Positions 16,746 to 24,933 of a stretch of 42,512 nucleotides of DNA are shown here, piece by piece (position 1 is the stretch's first letter; each line of letters opens with the position of its first letter). The translations under genes were made by a program, and so were the position numbers. The notes below the pieces were generated by a model. It saw nothing but the letters and a program-made list of their open reading frames with translations, was not told the origin of the DNA and ran no database searches. This DNA is from Micavibrio sp. UBA7689 (GTDB taxonomy: Bacteria; Pseudomonadota; Alphaproteobacteria; Micavibrionales; Micavibrionaceae): the NCBI GenBank assembly GCA_002482805.1, contig DLGR01000035.1, forward strand, positions 1 to 42,512, written 5' to 3'.

Positions 16746-17773
16746 TTTTCTTCTTCAAACATCTCGTCGGTAAGCGGCTTTTTGGGTTTTAATCCAAAAT
16801 ATTCATAGCCTTTGACAGAGACAACGCGGCCACGCGGCGTACGCTGAACGAAACCCTGCTGCATCAGATACGGCTCGATCACGTCTTCCACCACATCTCG
16901 TTGTTCGGACAGCACGGCGGCGATAGTTTCAATACCCACAGGCCCGCCCGCGTAGTTTTCAATGATGCAATTAAGATAGCGGCGGTCCATACCGTCCAAT
17001 CCTGAGTGGTCCACGTCGAGCTTGGTGAGAGCGGCGTCGGCCTGTTTGGCATTGATCGTCCTGCTACCGTCTACGGCGGCAAAATCGCGCACGCGGCGGG
17101 TAAGACGGCCTGCAATTCTGGGTGTGCCACGCGAACGTCGGGCGATTTCCAGTGCGCCGTCTTCGCTGAGATCCATGCCAAGAATGCGCGCGGAGCGTGA
17201 AACGATTTTGGTGAGTTCGTCGTGGTTGTAAAAATCGAGCCTCAGCGGAATGCCGAAACGGTCGCGCAGAGGATTAGAGATCATGCCGCTTCTGGTCGTA
17301 GCGCCGATCAAGGTGAACGGTGCGAGATCGATTTGTACCGAACGCGCCGAAGGACCCTCGCCGATAATCAGATCGAGTTTGCGGTCTTCCATGGCGGGGT
17401 AAAGAATTTCTTCGACCGCGGGATTTAAACGATGAATTTCATCGATAAACAAAACATCGTTGGGTTGGAGGTTGGTAAGAATGGCGGCGAGATCACCTGC
17501 GCGCGCGATCACTGGGCCCGATGTGGCGCGAAAACCTACGCCGAGTTCCTTGGCAATGATGGCCGCCAGTGTGGTTTTACCAAGCCCCGGCGGCCCAAAC
17601 AGCAAAACATGGTCCATACAATCGCCGCGCTTTTTAGACGCATCGATAAAAACTTTTAAATTCTCGCGCACGCCCTTCTGGCCGATGAATTCACCGAGCC
17701 TGTCAGGGCGGAGCGGATTTTCTTCAAACTTCTCGCCTTCTTCCAGAGCAGCTTTCAGGCTTGGGTTGTTCAT
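16742..17773 (-). CDS. ruvB: Holliday junction branch migration ATPase RuvB
   Basis: 343 residues. AAA+ motor: Walker A GPPGLGKT (60-67), Walker B VLFIDEIH (D111, E112), sensor I GATTR, and a C-terminal winged helix with QQGFVQRTPRGR. RuvB hexamers pump DNA through the RuvA-bound junction. The start overlaps the ruvA stop by four bases. At its 3' end the stop overlaps that of the convergent carbamoyltransferase gene, with no room for a terminator. Confidence 0.98.
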   Translation of the reverse strand: MNNPSLKAALEEGEKFEENPLRPDRLGEFIGQKGVRENLKVFIDASKKRGDCMDHVLLFGPPGLGKTTLAAIIAKELGVGFRATSGPVIARAGDLAAILTNLQPNDVLFIDEIHRLNPAVEEILYPAMEDRKLDLIIGEGPSARSVQIDLAPFTLIGATTRSGMISNPLRDRFGIPLRLDFYNHDELTKIVSRSARILGMDLSEDGALEIARRSRGTPRIAGRLTRRVRDFAAVDGSRTINAKQADAALTKLDVDHSGLDGMDRRYLNCIIENYAGGPVGIETIAAVLSEQRDVVEDVIEPYLMQQGFVQRTPRGRVVSVKGYEYFGLKPKKPLTDEMFEEEN

Positions 17774-18375
17774 GCGGACAATTCCTTCAACGCAACGCGT
17801 ATAATTTCGGAGAGATTGTCGTTATCCGATTTTTGTTTTGCAGCGAGCACGGCTGCGAAGGCATCGGATTTGGCGTAGCCGAGATTGACCAGCGCAGAGA
17901 CTGCATCGTTATCGATCCCTGCAGGTGTTTCCGCTTTGCCCGATGTTTTGGGCACAGAGATTTGCAGATCGATCTTGCCCGCCTTGTCTTTCAATTCCGT
18001 GACGATACGCACGGCGAGTTTGGGGCCGACGCCGTCTGTTGCCTGTATTGCGGCTTTGTCGCCCGATATAATGGCAAATCCCAATCGTTCGATCGGGACC
18101 GTTCCTAAAATGGCCATGCCGACGCGCGCGCCCACACCCTGCACGGAGGTCAATAAACGAAACCATTGTTGTTCCATAGCGTCTTTAAAGCCGTAAAGAT
18201 TGATGGCGTCTTCGCGCACATGTGTATCAATGAGCAGAGAGCATGGATCACCTTTTTGCCCTGCAGTCTGAAGCGTGCGCGGCGAACAATGCACCAGATA
18301 GCCCACGCCGCCTACATCCAGCAGAATGTGATCGCTTCCGAAATTATCAATGATGCCCGAAAGTTTGCCGATCAT
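17770..18375 (-). CDS. ruvA: Holliday junction binding protein RuvA
   Basis: 201 residues. The N-terminal OB domain begins MIGKLSGIIDNF and has VGYLVHCS. Helix-hairpin-helix segments follow: LTSVQGVGARVGMAILG and ATDGVGPKLAVRIVTELKDK. The C-terminal three-helix domain that contacts RuvB holds ALVNLGYAKSDAFAAV. RuvA binds the four-way junction as a tetramer and recruits RuvB. Both ends overlap their neighbours by four bases, so ruvC-ruvA-ruvB is tightly coupled. Confidence 0.97.
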   Translation of the reverse strand: MIGKLSGIIDNFGSDHILLDVGGVGYLVHCSPRTLQTAGQKGDPCSLLIDTHVREDAINLYGFKDAMEQQWFRLLTSVQGVGARVGMAILGTVPIERLGFAIISGDKAAIQATDGVGPKLAVRIVTELKDKAGKIDLQISVPKTSGKAETPAGIDNDAVSALVNLGYAKSDAFAAVLAAKQKSDNDNLSEIIRVALKELSA

Positions 18376-18884
18376 CGTGACGCCCCCGCCATGATTCCGC
18401 CGAAACGGTTTCGTGAAGTAGCGTGATGGGCGTGGCAGATAGCGATGGCTATCGCATCCGCTTCATCCGCCCCCAAGGCGCGTCCGACGGATGGAATTAA
18501 TGTGCGCACCATCATTTCGACCTGATCTTTGGTGGCGTGGCCGTTTCCGACGACAGATTTTTTGACGAGATTTGCAGGATATTCATGCACGGGTAAACCA
18601 TGCCGCGCGGGCACCACCATAGCAACGCCCCTCGCGCATTGTAATTTAAGGGCTGATGCCGCATTGGAATTGACGAAGGTTTCCTCGATGGCGGCTTCTT
18701 CGGGATGCCAGATTTTGATCACTTCCTGCATGCCGAAATCGATAGCGGCAAGGCGTTCACCCATGGATGTGTCTGGATCGGTTTTGATGGTGCCGCATGC
18801 GAGGTACGAGAGACGATTGTCCACCGCCTCAATAATACCCCAACCTGTTTTCTGTAAACCCGGATCTATGCCTAGAATTCTCAT
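18372..18884 (-). CDS. ruvC: Crossover junction endodeoxyribonuclease RuvC
   Basis: 170 residues. An RNase H-fold resolvase that cuts Holliday junctions symmetrically. All four acidic ligands are visible: D7 in RILGIDPGLQKTGWG, E67 in AAIEETFVN, and D140 and D143 in GADEADAIAIAICH. The SNAASALKLQCARG segment matches the conserved DNA-contact region. It follows yebC by 58 bases and overlaps ruvA. Confidence 0.98.
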   Translation of the reverse strand: MRILGIDPGLQKTGWGIIEAVDNRLSYLACGTIKTDPDTSMGERLAAIDFGMQEVIKIWHPEEAAIEETFVNSNAASALKLQCARGVAMVVPARHGLPVHEYPANLVKKSVVGNGHATKDQVEMMVRTLIPSVGRALGADEADAIAIAICHAHHATSRNRFGGIMAGASR

Positions 18885-18942
18885 AGAATCAGAATAACAT
18901 TATGAGAACAGGAAGAGAACAGACAAACCGCAAAAACACGGT

Positions 18943-19689
18943 TTATGCCATCAGACGTTCCATAATATCGTCACTGACTTCGAAATTCGTGAAGACGGTC
19001 TGCACATCGTCATTGTCTTCCAACAGGTCGATGAGTTTGATGATGCTCTTGGCGGTTTCTTCGTCCACCGGCGCGGAAACTGTCGGCTTCCATACAAAGC
19101 CCGATTTTTCAGGCTCACCGTATTTGGCGATCAGTCCATCACGGACGGAGGCGAAGCTGTTCACGGCGCAGGTAATTTCGTGCGCCTCACCGCTTTCTAC
19201 ATTGTCTGCACCTACCTCAAGGGCGGCTTCGAACATTTCATCAGGTGATGCTTTGGATGCGGGGTAAATAATTTCGCCGACATGTTCGAACATAAAGGAT
19301 ACCGAATTGGTTTCGCCTAGCGTGCCGCCGCATTTAGTGAAGTATGAGCGTACATCGCCCACGGTGCGCGTGACATTGTCGGTCAGGGCTTCAACAATAA
19401 TCGCCACGCCTGATGGCCCATAACCTTCGTAACGGATGTTTTTGTAATTGTCGGTATTGCCTGCGCCAAGTCCCGTATCGATGGCGCGTTTGATACGGTC
19501 GTTGGGCATGTTTTCCGCGCGGCCCGCCATGATGGCGGCGCGAAGGCGTGGATTGGAGGACGGATCGCCCCCGCTCAATTTTGTGGCGACGATAATCTCA
19601 CGCCCGATCTTGGTGAAGATCTTCGCTTTCTTGGCATCCTGTGCGCCCTTGCGGTGCTGGATGTTCTTAAATTTGGAATGGCCTGCCAT
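18943..19689 (-). CDS. yebC: YebC/TACO1-family translation factor or regulator
   Basis: 248 residues. The start MAGHSKFKNIQHRKGAQDAK is diagnostic for the family. Further matches are KNIRYEGYGPSGVAIIVEAL and FTKCGGTLGETNSVSFMF. Members have been described as transcription regulators, and as factors easing ribosome stalling at proline runs. The second role may matter here because the PopZ-like protein in this window has 13 consecutive prolines. It precedes ruvC, the usual arrangement. Confidence 0.96.
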   Translation of the reverse strand: MAGHSKFKNIQHRKGAQDAKKAKIFTKIGREIIVATKLSGGDPSSNPRLRAAIMAGRAENMPNDRIKRAIDTGLGAGNTDNYKNIRYEGYGPSGVAIIVEALTDNVTRTVGDVRSYFTKCGGTLGETNSVSFMFEHVGEIIYPASKASPDEMFEAALEVGADNVESGEAHEITCAVNSFASVRDGLIAKYGEPEKSGFVWKPTVSAPVDEETAKSIIKLIDLLEDNDDVQTVFTNFEVSDDIMERLMA

Positions 19690-19697
19690 GACGCCTT

Positions 19698-20510
19698 TTA
19701 TACCGCAGGTATTGTATTATGCAAGCGTGGGCCGACGATCACAGGCTCTATACGGCTACACAGGCCTTTGGCGTTGATTTCAATGAACGTGCCGCAGAAC
19801 GTGGCTTCCCCGTCGGCAGGCACCATACGTTCGGTCGGGGTTTTTTTTACAAATCTATGAATTGAAATGTCTTTTCTGACACCGATAACGCTATCGTAAT
19901 CGCCCGTCATGCCTGCATCGGATTGATATCCTGTGCCGGCGTTGTAAATCTGGCAATCGGCGGTCGGCATATGGGTGTGCGTGCCCACCACCGCGCTGAC
20001 GCGACCGTCAAAATAATGGGCATAGGCGTTTTTCTCAGACGTTGCTTCGCCGTGTAGATCGACGAAGATAGCATCAATATTTTTGCCAAGCTTATGTTCT
20101 TTCAAGACTTCATCCAGCCCCGTAAAAGGGCAATCGAGATTTTCCATGAACAAACGGCAGAGTGCGTGAACTATCAAAATACTCTCGCCAGCAGGCGTGG
20201 TGAAAACGTAACTGCTGTTGCCTGTAGTGCCTTTGGGAAAATTGATTGCGCGGATCAATTTCGGATCGCGGCCGATATAGGGAATGATTTCGCGTTGGTC
20301 CCACACATGGTTTCCGGTGGTGATGCAATCCGCACCGGCGGCGTATAATTCTTTGCAGTTGGATTCCGTTACGCCCAATCCATGCGCGGCGTTGTCGGCA
20401 TTGACGACGGCCACGTCTATTTTCAAATCTCTTTTGAGTTTGGGGAGATGCTTGGTTACCGCGTCGCGGCCCGAACGGCCCATCACGTCGCCAACGAATA
20501 AAAGTTTCAT
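19698..20510 (-). CDS. ymdB: YmdB-like metallophosphoesterase (TIGR00282 type)
   Basis: 270 residues. Metal ligand motifs of the YmdB family are present: FVGDVMG (D8), TGNHVWDQ, VDLHGEATSEK and VVGTHTHMPTAD. In the second motif, usually NGEN, the sequence reads NADN, so the metal-binding glutamate is an aspartate (D39). The family hydrolyses 2',3'-cyclic nucleotides in some bacteria; the role in alphaproteobacteria is not settled. It lies eight bases before yebC and 18 after the cyclo-ligase gene, in one minus-strand operon. Confidence 0.9.
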   Translation of the reverse strand: MKLLFVGDVMGRSGRDAVTKHLPKLKRDLKIDVAVVNADNAAHGLGVTESNCKELYAAGADCITTGNHVWDQREIIPYIGRDPKLIRAINFPKGTTGNSSYVFTTPAGESILIVHALCRLFMENLDCPFTGLDEVLKEHKLGKNIDAIFVDLHGEATSEKNAYAHYFDGRVSAVVGTHTHMPTADCQIYNAGTGYQSDAGMTGDYDSVIGVRKDISIHRFVKKTPTERMVPADGEATFCGTFIEINAKGLCSRIEPVIVGPRLHNTIPAV

Positions 20511-20528
20511 GTTTAGTAAAGTAGCTTT

Positions 20529-21092
20529 CTAAGACCTAAAATCATGGACGCCGTCGGGCGTAATCACCATGTCGAGCCGTTGGTCGTGCGGTTCTGCAGG
20601 TAGATTAAATAGCACAGCCTGCGAGGCGTAGCCAAGCCCGATGGCCAGTATTTTGCGTTTTTGGCGAAGGGCTTCGAGCGTGGCATCATAATGCCCGGCC
20701 CCCCGGCCCAGCCTGTTCCCACGCCGATCAAACGCTAGAAACGGCACCAGAACTATATCGGGATCTACGGGTTCAATTTTAGGGGGAACGAAGATGCCGA
20801 AATCGCCTTTGACCAGATCGCCCTTCCCGTTCCATTTCGCGAATTTCATGACGCGGTTGCTTTTGGAGGCGACAGGCAGAGCAATGGTGTGGCCGCGCTT
20901 AATGAGATCATCCAGTAGATAACGAGAATCCAGTTCCTTGCCGATCGGCCAGTAGAGTGCGACAACCTGACCTTCTTTTAAAGGTACGTTATTGTAAAAA
21001 AGATCAACCGTGTTTTCAGGATCTTCCACGCCGGATTGCATGCGTTCAAGGTGAAGCAATGCGTGGTCGCGGAGTTGTGCTTTGTCAGTCAT
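20529..21092 (-). CDS. fau: 5-formyltetrahydrofolate cyclo-ligase
   Basis: 187 residues. The enzyme converts 5-formyltetrahydrofolate to 5,10-methenyltetrahydrofolate using ATP. Conserved blocks: VVALYWPIGKELDSRYLLDD, VLVPFLAFDRRGNRLGRGAG followed by HYD, and HDQRLDMVITPDGV. Its place directly downstream of 6S RNA is the classic ssrS-ygfA arrangement; in other proteobacteria the pair is co-transcribed. No separate promoter is obvious in the short gap to the RNA. Confidence 0.95.
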   Translation of the reverse strand: MTDKAQLRDHALLHLERMQSGVEDPENTVDLFYNNVPLKEGQVVALYWPIGKELDSRYLLDDLIKRGHTIALPVASKSNRVMKFAKWNGKGDLVKGDFGIFVPPKIEPVDPDIVLVPFLAFDRRGNRLGRGAGHYDATLEALRQKRKILAIGLGYASQAVLFNLPAEPHDQRLDMVITPDGVHDFRS

Positions 21093-21111
21093 CGGAGAAA
21101 TCTACAGGAAA

Positions 21112-21274
21112 AAATAAAGCGCCGCGAGTACCGTGTCCAAAACGGAATTCACATGTGGCCCTGTAAAACAGGTGGGCCCCAAAATAACCGGACCAAGATC
21201 CGGCCAGCGTCAGGTCCCTAATGCGAACTATTATCGGCCTCTGGAATTAAGTTGGATTCACGAGTACCGCAGCT
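21112..21274 (-). ncRNA. ssrS: 6S RNA
   Basis: The gap between zapA and the cyclo-ligase gene is where 6S RNA lies in many proteobacteria. Read on the minus strand, the two ends of a roughly 162-base transcript pair: GCTGCG with CGCGGC, GTAC with GTAC, CGTG with CACG, TCCAA with TTGGA and AATTC with GAATT, separated by small bulges. This gives the long interrupted hairpin of 6S RNA. The GGGGCCCACCTG...CAGGGCCACATG segment looks like alphaproteobacterial 6S RNAs. TACAAT (21280-21285) is a good -10, six bases before the 5' end, and GCGCTTTATTTTTT marks the 3' end. 6S RNA binds sigma70 RNA polymerase in stationary phase. The ends are my estimate. Confidence 0.85.
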
Positions 21275-21320
21275 AACTTATTGTAGCATACTCATATGGG
21301 GCTGTGGGCGTTCCCGTCAA

Positions 21321-21354
21321 ATAAAAAAGATCCCGACTTTTGAGGGTCGGGATC
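21321..21354 (-). terminator. Intrinsic terminator after zapA
   Basis: On the minus strand GATCCCGAC pairs with GTCGGGATC around an eight-base loop (21329-21354), followed by TTTTTTAT. It separates the zapA transcript from 6S RNA. Confidence 0.93.
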
Positions 21355-21385
21355 GGCTTTAGCCCCTAGGAAGAGCTTGAAATTG

Positions 21386-21724
21386 TTATAGTTTTTGCAG
21401 GTTTCCGGCAATCTGGTCAATACGGGCCGCCAGAAGGTCGATGGCGGAAACGATCGCCTCTTCCTCTTCGTCAGTCATGCGCACGCCGACTTTGCCTTGT
21501 TGGGGTACTACCGCGCCGCTGGCCTTCATGTCGGCAATTTCGTCGGCCAGAATGATGGAGGTCAGAACGAGCAAGTGGGATTCGTTGGAGGCAGCACCCG
21601 CACGGGCGATTTCCTTCAGGCGGAAGTCAACGTAACGGGCCAGTTCGTGAACGCGTTTTTCCTGACCGTCATCGCAGGCGATGCCGTAATTGCGTCCGTT
21701 GATGGTGATGCTTATTTCGGCCAT
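21386..21724 (-). CDS. zapA: Cell division protein ZapA
   Basis: 112 residues. AGAAGGG about ten bases upstream and the one-base gap from the preceding stop favour ATG 21724 over the in-frame GTG at 21733. The N-terminal domain EISITINGRNYGIACDDGQE and the following helix HELARYVDFRLKEI are typical of ZapA, which tethers and bundles FtsZ filaments at the division site. The C-terminal half is coiled coil. The zapA-ssrS-fau order supports the call. Confidence 0.93.
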   Translation of the reverse strand: MAEISITINGRNYGIACDDGQEKRVHELARYVDFRLKEIARAGAASNESHLLVLTSIILADEIADMKASGAVVPQQGKVGVRMTDEEEEAIVSAIDLLAARIDQIAGNLQKL

Positions 21725-21725
21725 G

Positions 21726-21968
21726 TTACGCACGCCCTTCTTTCAGGATCTGTTCAACCTGATTGATCGCATTGTCGAGGCGGGTCGCCAGCATGCGGAC
21801 ATTGTTGGGATTGATGGTCTGATTTTGCGGGCCGGATGTCATGGCACCGAACAAATCGCCCGTAGGCACGCCTTTTTTCGGGGCCGTTTTTTTGGTCTCG
21901 ATGGCTTGTTCCAGCTTGTGGACAGCGTTGTTGAGCTTGTTCAGCGAGGTTTTTATGGCGGCGCTCAC
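21726..21968 (-). CDS. Small coiled-coil protein upstream of zapA (DUF4164-like)
   Basis: 80 residues from GTG 21968, chosen because AAAAGGGG lies eight bases upstream; an ATG at 21995 has no such site. Two helical segments (KTSLNKLNNAVHKLEQAIE and NVRMLATRLDNAINQVEQIL) flank a Pro/Gly/Asn-rich linker. Small coiled-coil proteins of the DUF4164 type often precede zapA in alphaproteobacteria, which suggests a role near FtsZ. No function is established from the sequence. Confidence 0.75.
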   Translation of the reverse strand: MSAAIKTSLNKLNNAVHKLEQAIETKKTAPKKGVPTGDLFGAMTSGPQNQTINPNNVRMLATRLDNAINQVEQILKEGRA

Positions 21969-22094
21969 GGCGTAATCCCCTTTTTGCGTTGGCAAATAGA
22001 CATTTATGTTCGAAAGATGATTCCATTTATGACGTTCGCGGGCCTACGGTCAAGCATGCAGTCAAGGTTTTCCCATATTTTTGCACACCATATG

Positions 22095-22123
22095 TTGACC
22101 CACGGGCCATGGCGCGGCATTGT
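22095..22123 (+). promoter_or_regulatory. Possible tkt promoter
   Basis: TTGACC (22095-22100), a 17-base gap and CATTGT (22118-22123). The -35 is good and the -10 poor. It is the best candidate in the 190-base gap between the diverging zapA-side and tkt genes. Confidence 0.4.
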
Positions 22124-22159
22124 ACGCAAAACCACACCAAACCAAGGAATTTTCCGCGT

Positions 22160-24136
22160 ATGACACAGGCCGCCCGTAAGCCCGAACAATCCCATTCTCT
22201 CAAGCACATGGCAAACGCCATTCGCGCCCTCGCGATGGATGCGGTGCAAAAGGCCAATTCGGGTCACCCCGGTATGCCGATGGGTATGGCGGACGTCGCG
22301 ACCGTGCTCTACACGAAATTCCTGAAATTCGACCCCAAAAATCCCGCATGGCCTGATCGCGACCGTTTCATCCTTTCCGCAGGCCATGGTTCGATGTTGC
22401 TTTACGCACTGAACTACCTGACAGGTTACGAGAAAATCACGCTCGAAGAGATCCAAAACTTCCGCCAGCTCCATTCCAAAACGCCGGGTCACCCAGAAGT
22501 AGATGTTTCTTGCGGTGTGGAAACGACAACTGGTCCGCTCGGCCAAGGTATTTCCACGGCAGTTGGCTTTGCCCTCGCCGAATCCATTCTGCAATCCAAA
22601 TACGGCAAAGATCTCGTTGACCATACAACATGGGTTATCGCTTCCGACGGCGATCTGATGGAAGGCATTTCACATGAGGCTTGCGCTATCGCGGGCCATT
22701 TGAAGCTCGGTAAGCTGATCGTTCTTTATGATGACAACGGCATCACGATCGACGGTTCCACGGACCTTTCCTTTACCGAAGATGTTCCCGCGCGTTTCAA
22801 ATCTTACGGATGGGATGTTCAAAAAGTCGATGGTCACAATCCCGATGAAATCGAAGCCGCTATTGCCAAAGCGCAAAAAACGGATACGCCCTCCATCATT
22901 TGTTGCAAAACTGTCATCGGTTACGGTTCTCCGAACAAGTCGGGTAAATCTTCTTCCCACGGCTCGCCGCTCGGTGATGATGAAATCAAAGCCTCGCGCG
23001 AAGTTTTGGAATGGATGCATTTGCCGTTCGATATGCCCAAAGAAATTCTGGATCAATGGCGCGAAGTCGGTGCCAAAGGCGCTAAAGACAAAGCCGAATG
23101 GGAAAAACGTTTGAATGCTTCTGCTAAAAAAGCCGAATTTGAAACACAACTTAATCCCGATGTTTCAAAAACGCTGGCAAAAGTTACCGAAGAACTCAAA
23201 AAAGATTTTGCGGAAAAGAAACCGAAACTGGCCACGCGTCAGACCTCCGGTGAATGTTTGGAAAAGCTCGTCCCTGCCTTCCCGCAACTCATCGGCGGTT
23301 CTGCCGACTTGACAGGCTCGAACAACACGAAGGTGAAGGCCTCCAAGGTCATCACCAAATCCGATTATAACGGCAACTACATCAATTACGGCGTGCGTGA
23401 ACACGGAATGGCCGCGGTTATGAACGGCATGTGTCTGCATGGCGGTGTTATTCCTTACGCAGGTACCTTCCTGCAATTCGCGGACTATGCCCGCCCCGCC
23501 ATTCGTTTGGCTGCGCTTATGAAGCAACGCGTCATCCACGTCATGACGCATGACTCTATTGGACTTGGCGAAGACGGCCCAACGCACCAGCCTGTCGAAC
23601 ATCTCGCGGCGCTCCGCGCCATCCCAAACTGTTTCGTTTATCGTCCTTGCGATGGCATCGAGACAGCCGAATGTTGGGAACTCGCTTTGAAGCATCAAGA
23701 TGCACCCGCCGTTCTGTCTTTGACACGCCAAGGTTTGCCGACCGTGCGCGAAGCGGATGCAGTAAACAAATCCGCTAAGGGCGCTTACATTCTGAAAGAT
23801 TCAAAAGGTGCGCCGAAAGTGACAATCTTCGCTTCGGGTTCTGAAGTGGAAATCGCGTTGGCTGCCGCCGAGAAAATCGGCGACACGGCGCGTGTTGTGT
23901 CTGTTCCCTGCATGGATTTGTTCCTTGCACAAGATCGTAAATATCAAGACAGCCTTTGTGGCGATGCGTCCATCAAGATAGCGGTGGAGGCTGCTATCCG
24001 CCAAGGATGGGATGCGCTCATTGGACGTGACGGCAAATTCATCGGCATGAAATCATTCGGTGATTCCGCACCCGCCGGCACGCTTTACAAACATTTTGGC
24101 ATTACCGCCGAAGCCGTGGTCGAAGCGGCTAAATGA
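22160..24136 (+). CDS. tkt: Transketolase
   Basis: 658 residues. AAGGAA (22144-22149) supports ATG 22160; the open frame runs further upstream but has no family similarity there. Transketolase moves two-carbon units between pentose phosphate and glycolytic sugars. Thiamine diphosphate and substrate motifs: ANSGHPGMPMGMADV, ILSAGHGSMLLYAL, TGPLGQGISTAVGFALAE, ASDGDLMEGISHEA, and in the pyrimidine domain GVREHGMAAVMNGM and HDSIGLGEDGPTHQPVEHLA. The stop overlaps the next ATG. Confidence 0.97.
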   Translation: MTQAARKPEQSHSLKHMANAIRALAMDAVQKANSGHPGMPMGMADVATVLYTKFLKFDPKNPAWPDRDRFILSAGHGSMLLYALNYLTGYEKITLEEIQNFRQLHSKTPGHPEVDVSCGVETTTGPLGQGISTAVGFALAESILQSKYGKDLVDHTTWVIASDGDLMEGISHEACAIAGHLKLGKLIVLYDDNGITIDGSTDLSFTEDVPARFKSYGWDVQKVDGHNPDEIEAAIAKAQKTDTPSIICCKTVIGYGSPNKSGKSSSHGSPLGDDEIKASREVLEWMHLPFDMPKEILDQWREVGAKGAKDKAEWEKRLNASAKKAEFETQLNPDVSKTLAKVTEELKKDFAEKKPKLATRQTSGECLEKLVPAFPQLIGGSADLTGSNNTKVKASKVITKSDYNGNYINYGVREHGMAAVMNGMCLHGGVIPYAGTFLQFADYARPAIRLAALMKQRVIHVMTHDSIGLGEDGPTHQPVEHLAALRAIPNCFVYRPCDGIETAECWELALKHQDAPAVLSLTRQGLPTVREADAVNKSAKGAYILKDSKGAPKVTIFASGSEVEIALAAAEKIGDTARVVSVPCMDLFLAQDRKYQDSLCGDASIKIAVEAAIRQGWDALIGRDGKFIGMKSFGDSAPAGTLYKHFGITAEAVVEAAK

Positions 24137-24753
24137 AAAAACTGCTGAGTGAAAACCGTTTGAAGTTGGGATCGTTTTTTGCGGTTTCAGGTGATATTTT
24201 CCTTGGACTGGCAGGTGGCGTCAGTCTTTTCTCACCAGATACCAGTACGACAGCGGGTATAATGTTGCTGATGGGCGGCATATTGGGTGTATTCGGTCAC
24301 GGTGCAGTCTTCTTATGGGGTAAGGGTGCTAAGTCGGATAAGGTTGTGCATACGGCGGAAAAACTTCATACAAGCTTGCTCTTAAAACCTTTTTTCCCTT
24401 GGCGTTATCCTCTCGATTTCGGCTTTGCTGTATGGATTGTCGGCGGAGCTTTATATTTTCTTGCCGGAGTTTATTCCAACAATCCAGGTTTGATCGCTTT
24501 GGGAAGTTTTACAACGCCTGCCGCCTGCATAGGCTGGCTCTGGCCACAAAAGAAAACGCTTTTTGGGCTTCACACGATGCAGATCATCGCAATACTTTAT
24601 GCTTGTTCCAGTGTATCGGGTTTCATCGGAGCGGTTATTGCTAAAGACCCTATTCTTTTTATCGCTATGATGTGTTTCACAGCGTGCAATGTCATTTTCT
24701 TTACAGTTAGAAAAGAAAATCAATCACTTCATACACAGCTACACGAGGTATAA
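24133..24753 (+). CDS. Uncharacterised membrane protein with six predicted helices
   Basis: 206 residues, not recognised. Six hydrophobic segments can be seen (about residues 11-32, 39-63, 94-114, 119-137, 150-170 and 172-192), joined by short loops. The basic ends (MKKLLSENRLK and VRKENQ) suggest both termini are cytoplasmic. The start overlaps the tkt stop as ATGA, so it is probably translated with tkt. It marks the left edge of an accessory stretch between tkt and gap. Function unknown. Confidence 0.7.
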   Translation: MKKLLSENRLKLGSFFAVSGDIFLGLAGGVSLFSPDTSTTAGIMLLMGGILGVFGHGAVFLWGKGAKSDKVVHTAEKLHTSLLLKPFFPWRYPLDFGFAVWIVGGALYFLAGVYSNNPGLIALGSFTTPAACIGWLWPQKKTLFGLHTMQIIAILYACSSVSGFIGAVIAKDPILFIAMMCFTACNVIFFTVRKENQSLHTQLHEV

Positions 24754-24805
24754 GTTTGTGTATAACTTTTGTATGAAAGTGTGCGTAAGAATTTTCAAAA
24801 AATGC

Positions 24806-24933
24806 TGGAACAAATGGATTGTTTCGTGCATTGTTATTTTGTGAACGACGCAGATAGTTCTCTCACGAGAATTTGAAAGTTGTTCCAAACGGAACCCCTG
24901 CTTCTCACGAAGCGGGGGTTTCATTTTTCTAGA
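24806..24933 (+). repeat. Element A: structured intergenic element with terminator hairpin, first copy
   Basis: TGGAACAA (24806-24813) and TTGTTCCA (24880-24887) are a perfect eight-base inverted repeat enclosing an inner hairpin, TTCTC/GAGAA. The hairpin AACCCC-T-GCTT/AAGC-G-GGGGTT follows (24893-24920), then TTTCATTTTTCT, so it can terminate plus-strand transcripts. Bases 24841-24889 match 25757-25805 at 39 of 49 positions by hand count. Both copies end in TCTAGA, whose CTA is the reverse complement of the convergent gene's TAG stop. It is either a plus-strand small RNA or untranslated region, or a repeated element tied to minus-strand genes. Confidence 0.7.

Noticed and set aside
18925..18944. 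Terminator after yebC (AAACCG/CGGTTT)
   Set aside because: The stem overlaps the stop codon and no T-tract follows on the minus strand; read-through into ruvC is more likely.
20957..21221. Small plus-strand open frames over the 6S RNA region
   Set aside because: They cover the cyclo-ligase start and the structured RNA and lack ribosome sites.
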